Shown here piece after piece: positions 28,067 to 36,168 of a DNA stretch of 64,000 nt. The DNA lies in assembly GCF_037023745.1 (NCBI RefSeq), contig NZ_CP146101.1, positions 6,650,001 to 6,714,000 on the forward strand, given 5' to 3'. The position numbers were made by a program, and so were the translations under genes. How positions within the stretch are numbered: the first letter of the stretch is position 1; the number at the start of each line of letters is the position of its first letter. Below the pieces are notes generated by a model, which was given only the letters and a program-made list of their open reading frames with translations, was not told where the DNA came from and searched no databases. Source of the DNA: Streptomyces sp. SCSIO 30461 (GTDB lineage: Bacteria > Actinomycetota > Actinomycetes > Streptomycetales > Streptomycetaceae).

Positions 28067-29688
28067 CAGGCAGCCTCTCCCACCGTCATGTGACTCTCAG
28101 CGGGCAGCGGAACGCACAGCAGGTCATTGCCGGAGTGATACGTGGAGACAAGGGCGGCTCCGTCGTCCAGGACGACTGCCCGACCGTTGAGCAACTGCCG
28201 GACCCTCACCTGAGGGTTTTCATCCAGCAGATCAGCCTCACCATCATCCGGGCTGGCCGCGAACGCCCTCAGCACGCTCAGTGCCAGCAGATCTGCCGCA
28301 TCTTGTCCCGACTTCTCCGCCTCGGCCAGCAGACGCGACAACCTCACTGGCCCGGCCACCGTCCGCCGCAGCAACGCGTCAACCTGCTCCCACGCCGCCT
28401 GATCGAATGCCGGCGCCGCCTCGAACGCATCCTCGACGACCACCACCTCCTCATCCGGGAAGGCGGCAGTGATTTCCCGCGGAGGCGTCAGCAGCATCGG
28501 ATAGAGCTCTGCCAGGACCGGCAGTGCACCGACAACGGGCCCGCACACAGCCTCCGCGAATGCCTCTGCCACCTCCAGGGCCTCTTCCCACCCCAGGTCC
28601 AGCAACGGCACGAACACATCGTCCTTCAGGGCCACCGTGTGCAACTCGGGAGCCGGGCGAAAACGCTGAACCGCCTGGGCATCCAAGAACACCGGCTCCG
28701 CGCGCATTACCTGCCCATGCAGCTCCGCATGACGGGTATACGCACGCTGCAGCAAATCAAGCACCCGACCACAGGCACGCCGCACCTCAAGATCACCGAA
28801 GCCCGCATGCGCCTGCTGCAGCCGATCTACAAGATCGCCCTCAGCCGCCAGACGCTCCGCCAAATGCTCACGAGCTTCACGCAGCAACTCGGGAGCCCGT
28901 CGGCCCCAGTCAACCGACGTCACATCGCGCTCCGTGGCCGTCAGGATCCCACGGACCCGTTCGGCGTAGGCGACGGATAGGCGCAGACTCTGCGCGGCGC
29001 TCTGCTCGGCACGGCCCCACTGGCCGTGATCAATCTGACGGCGCAGCACCGTATCCATCGCGGCTTGAGCGTCCTCCACAGACAGGTCCAGCCCGCTCAG
29101 CAGAACATTGATCGCCTCACTACTGGCCCGCACGACGGGGCGCCCGGATCGGTGCGGCTCCTCCCGCACCAGATGAAACCGCACCCGCAGAGGCAGGTGG
29201 CCGTCACGGAAGTCAGCGCACTCGACGCTGAAGTCAGCACCGCCGGCATCATCGTTCAACAAGCCGCGCCATATATACCGGGCCACGAGCAGGTGCTCTT
29301 CCCGAGATCGCCCAGGCGCGCATTGTGCCGCCAAGCCGGTCAGGAACTTGATGACTTCCTCGGTCGTCGCCTCCTCCTCCAGACCCTGCCGTGACACCAC
29401 TGCGTCCAGGGCCGCCAGGGCCAGGCTCACCAAGTCGTAGTGCTCCCGAGGGAAGGTCTGCGGGCCCGGACGCCGCGCCAGATCGTGCAGCACGCCAGAC
29501 AACGCAAGTGCCACACGCCTGCGCATGAAACCCGGATCGCGCACCAACTCACGCCATTCCGGTGCGTCTACTACGTTCAACTCGAGGTCAGAAAAAAGAT
29601 CACGTTCAACATCGGTGAGATTCCCCGGTTCGACATCTTCATGATCTACAGAATATGGATCATCGCCTGGAAGGCCCTCATGCGGCAT
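28066..29688 (-). CDS. jetA: JetA/MukF-like kleisin subunit of the Wadjet-type system
   Basis: The 540-residue protein opens with an acidic ~45-residue tail, then helical/winged-helix segments (YDLVSLALAALDAVVSRQGL; EEVIKFLTGLAAQ), a central helical bundle region (SEAINVLLSGLDLSVEDAQA, AYAERVRGILTATERDV) and a C-terminal winged helix (WEQVDALLRRTVAGPVRLSR). This is the plan of MukF/MksF/JetA kleisins. It is first in the four-gene operon. ATG 29688 has only a weak ribosome site; no better in-frame start was found. Upstream DNA is AT-rich and probably holds the promoter. Confidence 0.72.
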   Translation of the reverse strand: MPHEGLPGDDPYSVDHEDVEPGNLTDVERDLFSDLELNVVDAPEWRELVRDPGFMRRRVALALSGVLHDLARRPGPQTFPREHYDLVSLALAALDAVVSRQGLEEEATTEEVIKFLTGLAAQCAPGRSREEHLLVARYIWRGLLNDDAGGADFSVECADFRDGHLPLRVRFHLVREEPHRSGRPVVRASSEAINVLLSGLDLSVEDAQAAMDTVLRRQIDHGQWGRAEQSAAQSLRLSVAYAERVRGILTATERDVTSVDWGRRAPELLREAREHLAERLAAEGDLVDRLQQAHAGFGDLEVRRACGRVLDLLQRAYTRHAELHGQVMRAEPVFLDAQAVQRFRPAPELHTVALKDDVFVPLLDLGWEEALEVAEAFAEAVCGPVVGALPVLAELYPMLLTPPREITAAFPDEEVVVVEDAFEAAPAFDQAAWEQVDALLRRTVAGPVRLSRLLAEAEKSGQDAADLLALSVLRAFAASPDDGEADLLDENPQVRVRQLLNGRAVVLDDGAALVSTYHSGNDLLCVPLPAESHMTVGEAA

Positions 29689-30083
29689 GCCGAATGTATA
29701 TCAGGCATATCCACCACCACATTTACCCGCCCCCCGGCCTCGTAATTGAATAATCAACCTCGGGCCAGGGCTTATCGGATTGAATCTCCGAAGGGGCTGA
29801 CCTGTCAGTCATCTCGCACCCAATCCCCTGATGTGGAATCAATTAAGGTTGACATGAACGTAGTTACTCATAGATTTCAACGGGTGCCCCGCTGACCGCA
29901 AGATCGAAGTTCGCGGATTCGCAGAGATCGAGGTGCATTGCCGTCCCTCCCGTCACACCAGAGGCTGCACGGGTTAGACCCAGCCTTTCTCCCTTCGCGG
30001 CGGTGATGTCCGTCTCACTCACACTGAGAGGTGAGACACTTTCCGTGGACGTCGCGGCAAGCAGGACGTATTCGGCGCAACGG
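29689..30083. other. AT-rich intergenic region upstream of jetA
   Basis: About 395 bp, clearly lower in GC than neighbours, with the likely jetA promoter and one tiny frame (29864-29938) described separately. Nothing else is supported. Confidence 0.5.
29864..29938 (-). CDS. Possible 24-residue peptide
   Basis: ATG 29938 follows GGGAGGGACGGCA, a very good Shine-Dalgarno at proper spacing. The peptide is MHLDLCESANFDLAVSG, then APVEIYE. It is acidic with one cysteine. I do not recognise it. It could be a real small protein, a leader peptide or chance; no partner enzyme lies next to it. Confidence 0.35.
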   Translation of the reverse strand: MHLDLCESANFDLAVSGAPVEIYE

Positions 30084-30417
30084 CTACTTCGAGTAGCCGC
30101 GGCGCCTGCGCTGGACAGAACGGCAGCTGCGAAGCAGGCCCTCACGCCGGAAGCCCACACGCTCAGCCGTCCGCTGTGACGCGGCATTCCACGGCTCGAC
30201 ATACAGCTGAAGACGGGGAATCTGCAGGTCGCCAAGGGCCCAAGCGGCGACCGCTCGAAGGGCCTCCGCAGCAACCCCCTGGCCACGAGCGGACCCGACT
30301 ACCCAGTAGCCCAGCGACGCGCGGCCCTCGTCCGACTCTTTCAGCCACAGGCCGACCGTCCCGAGTGGCCGACCGTCCTCAACCCGCACGATGACGAACG
30401 GATACCCACTGCCGCTA
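30084..30417 (-). pseudogene. C-terminal part of a GNAT acetyltransferase split by an IS630 element
   Basis: Coding from the junction at 30417 down to TAG 30084, it carries the acetyl-CoA-binding region (GRASLGYWVVGSARGQGVAA, with R/Q-x-x-G-x-G/A) and RTAERVGFRREG, standard for RimJ/RimL-type GNATs. The other half is at 31589-31784. Removing the IS and one TA restores an uninterrupted frame across ERASSGSGYPFVIV. The frame as read into the IS is not real. Confidence 0.85.
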
Positions 30418-31588
30418 GTGTCTCGTGATTCCGTTAGCGTTACTTGATCTTGTGTGGCAGGGTGGCTTGGTATGGAGCTCTCCGTGGAACAGGTCGCCGA
30501 GTTGCGGGAGTTGGTGAACAGCAGGGACGTGCCTGCGGATGTCGCCACGCGGGGCCGGATCGTGCTGTGGTCGGGTGAGGGGCGTCGACGCAAGGACATT
30601 GCCGAGTTGCTCGGGGTGTCGCTGCCCACCGTGGACCGCTGGAAGACCCGTTATGCCGAGCAGGGCCTGGCGGGGCTGGACGGGGAGCGTCCCGGTGGTG
30701 CACGGGAGCAGGTACCGGCCCGGGTACGGGCCCGCGTGATCGCGCTGACGCGTATGACACCGCCGGACGGCACGGGGCTTTCGCACTGGTCCACACGGGA
30801 GTTGGCGAAGTACCTGGAGCGGACCGAGAACGTCACCGTGTCCTGGCACTACATCGCGCGCGTCTGGCGCGAGGAGAGCCTCAAGCCGCACCGCAGCGGC
30901 ACCTTCAAGATTTCGAAGGACCCGGCGTTCGCGGAGAAGGTGGCCGACGTGATCGGCCTCTACCTCGCCCCGCCGGGCGGCGCGGTGGTCCTCTCGATCG
31001 ACGAGAAGACGCAGATCCAGGCGCTGGACCGAACCCAGCCGGTGCTGCCCGTCGCGTTCGCGGCGAGCGAGAAGCGCACCGCCGACTACGTCCGGCACGG
31101 CACCACGAACCTGTTCGCCGCCCTGAACGTGACCACCGGCGAAGTGCTCGGCGAGTGCAGGCCGACCCGGAACGGCAAGGACTTCCTGACCTTCTTGAAG
31201 AAGGCGGTGAAACCACACGCCGGAAAGGACATCCACGTCGTCCTGGACAACCTCTCCACGCACACCACCCCAGAGGTCAAGGAGTGGCTGGCCAAGAACC
31301 CGCACGTCCACTTCCATTTCACTCCCGTCGGCTCCTCGTGGCTGAACCAGATCGAGATCTGGTTCGGAATCCTGACCCGGCAGTCCATCCGCCGCGGCAC
31401 GTTCTCCAGCGTCAACGTCCTGATCAAGCAGATCCGCGACTACATCGACTCCTGGAACGAGAACGCGAAACCGTTCACCTGGACCGCGACCGCCGGCGAG
31501 GTCCTCGCCAAAGTCCGACTCGTCGCGACCAACGTGAAGAAACTCGTCAATAACAACTCGAACTGACATGAACAGGATCACGAGACAC
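30418..31588 (+). mobile_element. IS630-family insertion sequence, intact
   Basis: It is 1,171 bp long, with 12-bp perfect terminal inverted repeats (GTGTCTCGTGAT) and partial matching beyond, flanked by TA on each side (30416-30417 and 31589-31590), the target duplication expected for IS630/Tc1-mariner. It contains one complete transposase gene, so insertion is probably recent. Confidence 0.93.
30472..31566 (+). CDS. IS630-family DDE transposase
   Basis: The 364-residue protein has an N-terminal helix-turn-helix (RRRKDIAELLGVSLPTVDRW), a second DNA-binding segment (STRELAKYLERT) and a DDE domain: Asp in LSIDEKTQIQ, Asp in VVLDNLSTHTT, Glu in LNQIEIWFG. The start at ATG 30472 (MELSVEQVAELRE) is preferred over 30454. 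The gene is intact and fills the element between its terminal repeats. Confidence 0.93.
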   Translation: MELSVEQVAELRELVNSRDVPADVATRGRIVLWSGEGRRRKDIAELLGVSLPTVDRWKTRYAEQGLAGLDGERPGGAREQVPARVRARVIALTRMTPPDGTGLSHWSTRELAKYLERTENVTVSWHYIARVWREESLKPHRSGTFKISKDPAFAEKVADVIGLYLAPPGGAVVLSIDEKTQIQALDRTQPVLPVAFAASEKRTADYVRHGTTNLFAALNVTTGEVLGECRPTRNGKDFLTFLKKAVKPHAGKDIHVVLDNLSTHTTPEVKEWLAKNPHVHFHFTPVGSSWLNQIEIWFGILTRQSIRRGTFSSVNVLIKQIRDYIDSWNENAKPFTWTATAGEVLAKVRLVATNVKKLVNNNSN

Positions 31589-31784
31589 TAGACGCCCGCT
31601 CCCACTGCCGTCGGACGAAGGCTTCGCCTGCCTCCTGCGAGTACGCCGACGGAACGGTCGTGATCAACGGGATGTAGGCATCGCTCGACGCTTCCCGGAC
31701 GAGAGGCAGATCGCCGAGCTCCCAGGAGCGGAGCACGAAACTCTCGCCTGCAGCCAAGCGCGGGACGTCCAAGGGCACAACCAT
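31589..31784 (-). pseudogene. N-terminal part of the split GNAT acetyltransferase
   Basis: It starts at ATG 31784 (MVVPLDVPRLAAGESFVLRS) and contains WELGDLPLVREASSDAYIP, the N-terminal pattern of RimJ/RimL-like N-acetyltransferases. The frame is broken at the TA target (31589-31590) by the IS630 copy. The IS1182-like element begins about 20 bp upstream of its start, so the native promoter is also displaced. Confidence 0.85.
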
Positions 31785-31913
31785 GATCGCATCTTGCCGG
31801 GATCCCCACTGAGCGACTCTGTCGGTGATCTTGAGATTCCCCGGCGCGATGGCGTGATCATCAGGCAGGCTCGGCTCGGTTTCGAAGGTCGGTCGTCTTC
31901 ATGAGGTGAGTCG

Positions 31914-32966
31914 GTGTCGCTGCGTGCTCGTCCGGGTGAGCAAGTTCCGTCGTTGACCGCGCAGGTGGCGCGGGCGAGTAACCCGAACGGGACGACCGCG
32001 ATGTGGGTCCGTGACCGGCTTGACGGGTTGTGGCGCGATGAGGACTTCGCCGCCTGGTACCCGCGCGACGGGCGGCCGGGATTGTCCCCGGCCCAGCTCG
32101 CCACGGTGAGCGTGCTGCAGTTCCTGCTGAACCTCTCGGACCGGCAGGCGGCCGAGGCGGTGCTGTGTCGCATCGACGTGAAGTACGCCCTCGCGCTGGA
32201 ACTGGACGATCCCGGCTTTCACCACAGCGTGCTGTCCGACTTCCGGGACCGGCTCGCCGAAAACGGCCGCGCTGACGCCCTGTTCGATCTCGCGCTGGCA
32301 CGGCTGAAGGACGCGGGCCTGGTCAAGGCCCGTGGGCGACAGCGCACCGACTCCACCTACCTGCTGGCCTCGGTGCGTGAGCTGACCCGTCTGGAGCTGG
32401 TGCTGGAGGCGGTCCGCGCCGCGCTGGAGGAGACCGCCCGCACCAACCCGCAGCTGCTGGACGGCCTGGTGGACGAGGACTGGGCCCTGCGCTACGGCCG
32501 GCAGGTCCGCCTGGTCAGCCAGCCCAGCCGGCCGGCCACGCGGCTCAAGCAGGCCGGCGCCGATGCTTTCCGGCTCCTGGACCGCGCCCGGGGCGCGGGC
32601 ACCACTCCGGGCCCCGCTGTGGAGGCACTCCGCCAGATCACAATGCAGAACTTCCTCGTTGACGCTCACGGCAGTCCACGCCCGCGGGCCGACAAGGACG
32701 GGCTCCCGCCCGCCCGCTTACGCATCGAGTCGCCGTACGACCTGCAGGCACGCTGGGTGCGCCGCGGCCACCGACGCTGGACCGGCTACCTCGCCCACGT
32801 CACCGAGACCTGCGACGACAGGGGCGTCAACGTGATCACGGACGTGGCCACGACCGTCCCGACCGCGGACAGCACCGCCCTGCCCGGCATCCACACCCGG
32901 CTCGAACGGCGCCACCTGCTACCCGCACAACACCTGGTCGACGGCGGCTACACCTCCGTCGCGCTG
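31914..32966 (+). pseudogene. IS1182-family transposase, 5' part
   Basis: GTG 31914 follows GAGGTGAG. Residues [20 protein letters not shown] and [20 protein letters not shown], and [12 protein letters not shown] are the family N-terminal and first catalytic-Asp regions; [20 protein letters not shown] and [12 protein letters not shown] lead to the second Asp. Coding stops making sense at the 9-bp target (32958-32966), where the IS256-type element enters; the frame as read beyond this point is spurious. Confidence 0.87.
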
Positions 32967-33004
32967 GAGCAATTGTCAATTCCTGTGGATCACTGCCGGA
33001 TGCC

Positions 33005-33502
33005 TCAAGTGGCCCGTAGCCATTGGTCGAGGACTGCGAAGTCTTTGTCGGTGAGGCCTCGGGACGACGCGATGCGGTGGAGGAGGGCCGGGGTGGGGTG
33101 GCGGGTGGACACCCAGTCCCGATCGGCGTCGGTGATCTCGTCGTCGACCCAGATGAACGGGCGTTCGTCCGCCCATGCTGCCAGGGTCCGGGTCTTCCAG
33201 TGGAGCCCGAACCACTGGTCCTCGCGTTCCTGCGCGTCGGAGGGTTCTGGCCAGTGCACGACCGGCAGGGGTGGCAGGCCGAGCAGCGGTGCGATGTCGG
33301 TGTTCGCCGCCTCCTCCCAAGTGGTGGCCCAAACCAGCTCGCACGGCAGTGCCGCGAGGCGAGGCCCGAGGTGCGGGTCGAGCCGCGTCAGGTGCGAATC
33401 TGTCGCGGTGCCTGACGGCTCGCGCTGCGGGCCGTCGCCGAACGGCAGGAGAGGCCCGTCGATGTCCAGGAACAGCAGCGGGAGTTCCTTGGGCTCACTC
33501 AT
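33005..33502 (-). CDS. HAD-fold protein (Swiss-army-knife RNA-repair type), transposon passenger
   Basis: The 165-residue protein starts [20 protein letters not shown], a HAD motif I with both aspartates (DID). [20 protein letters not shown] and [16 protein letters not shown] match the small HAD domain found in Swiss-army-knife RNA repair proteins, as I recall the family. It would act as a phosphatase; substrate unknown. ATG 33502 overlaps the transposase stop by four bases, so it is co-translated with transposase. Why an IS256-type element carries it is unknown. Confidence 0.78.
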   Translation of the reverse strand: MSEPKELPLLFLDIDGPLLPFGDGPQREPSGTATDSHLTRLDPHLGPRLAALPCELVWATTWEEAANTDIAPLLGLPPLPVVHWPEPSDAQEREDQWFGLHWKTRTLAAWADERPFIWVDDEITDADRDWVSTRHPTPALLHRIASSRGLTDKDFAVLDQWLRAT

Positions 33503-34752
33503 GCCGCAGCCTCCCGCTCACGCTCGACCAGGACGCCGCGTTCGAAGCGGGCGCCGTTGCGGACGAGGGCGACGAGGTGGGGTGCGGTGATCGCGCGCCA
33601 GCGGGCCTGGGCGGACTCGGCGAGCTTGAACACCATCGCCAGGGCCGCGGCCGGGCTGCCGGCGCCGCGGGTGACCTTGGTCCGCAGCTTTACCGTGCTG
33701 AAGGTCGACTCGATCGGATTTGTCGTGCGCAGGTGGACCCAGTGCTCGGCCGGGAAGTCGTAGAACGCCAGGAGTTCATCGACGTCGTCGGTGATCTTCG
33801 TGACGGCCTTGGGCCACTTCGCGCCGTAGGCGCGCCCGAAGTCCTTCACCGCCTTCTCGGCGTGATCGCGGTCCTCGGCGTTGTAGATCTCCTGCAGTGC
33901 CTTCTTCGCGCCGGGCTGGGCCGATCTCGGCAGGGCGTTGACCACGTTCCGGGTTTTGTGAACCCAGCACCTTTGATGTCTGGCCTGCGGAAACACCTCG
34001 GCCAGGGCCCGCCACAGCCCCATGGCTCCGTCGCCGACGACGAGCTCGGGGTCGCGCATGCCGCGCCGGCGGCAGTCCCGCAGGAGGTCGGCCCAGGACT
34101 CGGTCGACTCTCGCAGGCCCTCGGCGAGCGCGATCAGCTCCTTGCTGCCGTCGGTGCGCACGCCCATGAGGACCAGGACGCAGGAGCGGGCCTGGCCGAG
34201 GCGGACCTTGGGGTGGACGCCGTCGGCCCACACGTAGACGTAGTCGGATCCGGACAGGTCCCGGTCCTGGAAGGCGGAGTGGTCGTCGCTCCACTGCTTG
34301 GTCAACCGGGTCACCGTGGCCGGCGAGAGCCCAGCGGCCGAGCCGAGGAACTGCTCCATCGCGGGCACGAAGTCGCCGGAGGACAGACCGTGCAGGTAGA
34401 GCAGGGGCAGGACCTCGCTGATCTTCGGGGACTTCCGGCACCAGGGGGCGAGGATCTTGGACGAGAACCGCTTGCGCTCGCCCGTCTCGCCATCGACCCG
34501 CTTGTCGTTCACCCGCGGCGCCTTCACCAAAATCGGCCCGGCGGCGGTGGTCACCGTCCGCTCGCGGTGGTGGCCGTTGCGGACCACCAGACGGCGACCG
34601 GCCTCGTCCCGCTCGCCCGCCAACTCAGCTATGTACTGGTTGACCTCGGCCTCCAGAGCCGCGGCGAGCATCCGACGGGCTCCCTCACGGACGATGTCGT
34701 CCATCAGGGAGCCGCTCTGAGTGGTGCCGTCCTCGTTGACTACGCTCAGCAC
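33499..34752 (-). CDS. IS256-family transposase
   Basis: The 417-residue protein is the normal length. Its DDE residues are Asp in [11 protein letters not shown], Asp in [11 protein letters not shown] and Glu in [12 protein letters not shown], with [10 protein letters not shown] as the conserved CxxH-like region before the insertion helices. N-terminal [20 protein letters not shown] is the family DNA-binding start. It appears intact. Confidence 0.94.
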   Translation of the reverse strand: MLSVVNEDGTTQSGSLMDDIVREGARRMLAAALEAEVNQYIAELAGERDEAGRRLVVRNGHHRERTVTTAAGPILVKAPRVNDKRVDGETGERKRFSSKILAPWCRKSPKISEVLPLLYLHGLSSGDFVPAMEQFLGSAAGLSPATVTRLTKQWSDDHSAFQDRDLSGSDYVYVWADGVHPKVRLGQARSCVLVLMGVRTDGSKELIALAEGLRESTESWADLLRDCRRRGMRDPELVVGDGAMGLWRALAEVFPQARHQRCWVHKTRNVVNALPRSAQPGAKKALQEIYNAEDRDHAEKAVKDFGRAYGAKWPKAVTKITDDVDELLAFYDFPAEHWVHLRTTNPIESTFSTVKLRTKVTRGAGSPAAALAMVFKLAESAQARWRAITAPHLVALVRNGARFERGVLVEREREAAA

Positions 34753-34886
34753 GGGCGTGCCTTCCCGACCCGCGCTGCAACGCGGGCCTACTCGATGACC
34801 AGAAATCGATCACTCGGGAAGGTACGCCCTCCGCGTTCCGCGAAGCACCCCTCCCGAGTCCAATCCACAGGTCTTGAGCATTGCTC

Positions 34887-35513
34887 GTCGCGCTGATGGA
34901 CACCGCCGCCCGCACCCACCGCATCGAAGTCATCGGTCCGGTCGCGCCCGACAACTCCTGGCAGCGCAAGGCCGGCACCGGCTTCACCCGCGAGGACTTC
35001 GCTGTCGACTTCGACCGTCGTCAGGTCACCTGTACCGGCGGAAAGACCAGCGGAAACTGGACCGAACCGCCCTCCCAAGCGCCCTACACGCTCGTGGCGT
35101 TCGACGCCCGGCACTGCAGCCCGTGTCCCCACCGCAGCGGGTGCACCCGCTCGACCGATCCACGCAAGGGACGAACCGTGTACTTCCTCCCTCGCCACCT
35201 CCACGACCTCCAGGCCCAGAATCGCGCCGACCAGCAAGATCCGCAATGGCGGCGCCTCTACGCCTCCCGCTCCGGCGTCGAGGGCACGGTCAACGAACTG
35301 GCCAACGCCCATCAGATGCGCCGCTGCCGCTACCGGGGCACAGCCAAAGCGCACATCCAGCACGTGCTGACCGCGATCTCTGTCAACATCGCACGCCTCA
35401 GCGCCCAGGAGCCAGACGACTCCGCATACCGGCCCCGACCGCCGACAGCGTTCCAGCAGTACCTCGACGCCCACGAACTGCCCCGCCCCCGCTGGTGGCG
35501 CCAAGGACAGTGA
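34887..35513 (+). pseudogene. IS1182-family transposase, 3' part
   Basis: From the second copy of GTCGCGCTG the frame continues as VALMDTAARTHRIEVIGPV, directly in register with the 5' part if the IS256-type element and one 9-bp repeat are removed. The segment CSPCPHRSGCT is the cysteine-rich region and SRSGVEGTVNELANAHQMRR the catalytic-Glu region of the family. Ends at TGA 35511-35513. Confidence 0.87.
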
Positions 35514-35574
35514 CCAAGGAAAACCAAGATCACCGAAAGAGTCGCTCACTGGGACGCACACTCATTTCACCGCT

Positions 35575-35748
35575 GTGACCAAGGCATTCGGACAGTTCCA
35601 ATACCCGACGTCACCATTACACGTCAGGCTCCGCCTCCAACGCGACGCCATCGGCATCCTCGGACACGCCCTCCGCAACCCCACCAAGATCACCGGCAAG
35701 CCCGACGACGGCGACGAACCACCCCTCACCGGAGCCGCCGTCCGCTGA
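35575..35748 (+). pseudogene. Orphan 57-residue frame, probable gene remnant
   Basis: GTG 35575 to TGA 35748 encodes a basic then acidic peptide containing LRLQRDAIGILGHALRNP. It has no clear ribosome site and sits just past the IS1182 end, so it may be the 3' scrap of a gene cut by that insertion. Unrecognised. Confidence 0.3.
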
Positions 35749-35781
35749 CGTTGCCGTCAACTACTGCCGTCATACCGCACT

Positions 35782-35814
35782 GAAGCCCTGCCAGGCACCA
35801 CCTGGCAGGGCTTC
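35782..35814. terminator. Bidirectional hairpin terminator
   Basis: A perfect 14-bp stem (GAAGCCCTGCCAGG and complement) with a five-base loop, followed on the plus side by ATATTT. It separates the plus-strand remnant from the minus-strand immunity gene, whose stop is at 35848. Confidence 0.85.
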
Positions 35815-35847
35815 ATATTTGCGGACGCACACTTCCTAAACGAGTCC

Positions 35848-36168
35848 TCAAAGATCCTGGAGAGCCCAGTCTCGGGCAGCAGCAAGGCAGCGTTCAAGAT
35901 CGCCAGACGATGCCAGGCGGCCACTCCGCGTCCGAACTTGACCCGATTCCACGTTCACCAGGTCTTCCTCGAACTCTCCGGTATCCCACAGCACCACCTG
36001 GGCCATGAAGTTTCCGCCATCGAGTACCCAGCTCACCGACGCCAGCTTTCCGCCATGAGACGATTTCTCAATCTCGGAAATATCCCCCAGGGGTGCCATC
36101 TTGTGAATTTCCCGCTGGATCCACTCCTGAGCCTGCTCAAGCAGCGTGCCACCTAGGGACATCCCCAT
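35848..36168 (-). CDS. Probable immunity protein for the Rhs toxin
   Basis: This is a small 106-residue soluble protein with an alternating strand pattern (GGKLASVSWVLDGGNFMAQV, VLWDTGEFEEDLVNVESG) and a C-terminal helix. It begins 16 bases inside the 3' end of the toxin gene, the standard place for an immunity gene of a polymorphic toxin. Family not recognised; function inferred from position, size and composition. Confidence 0.72.
   Translation of the reverse strand: MGMSLGGTLLEQAQEWIQREIHKMAPLGDISEIEKSSHGGKLASVSWVLDGGNFMAQVVLWDTGEFEEDLVNVESGQVRTRSGRLASSGDLERCLAAARDWALQDL

Larger units (their letters stand above)
32967..34886 (-). mobile_element. IS256-type element carrying a HAD passenger gene
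   Basis: It is 1,920 bp long, with 24-bp terminal inverted repeats matching at 20 positions (GAGCAAT..TCAA..CCTGTGGAT, at 32967-32990 and 34863-34886), flanked by a perfect 9-bp duplication GTCGCGCTG (32958-32966 and 34887-34895). It holds a transposase and a coupled HAD-family gene. Longer than simple IS256 elements (about 1.3-1.5 kb) because of the passenger. Confidence 0.93.
31805..35553 (+). mobile_element. IS1182-like element, interrupted by an IS256-type element
   Basis: Left end CCCACTGAGCGACTCTGTCG and right end (complement) CCCAGTGAGCGACTCTTTCG are imperfect inverted repeats that continue through GTGATCTTG. They flank a transposase frame split into 31914-32966 and 34887-35513. No clean target duplication was seen outside the ends. 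Exact end coordinates are good to a few bases. Confidence 0.8.

Noticed and set aside
32967..33590. Continuation of the IS1182 frame past the 9-bp target as one 558-aa protein
   Set aside because: Residues after 32966 are read from the IS256-type element in a meaningless frame; the true C-terminus resumes at 34887.
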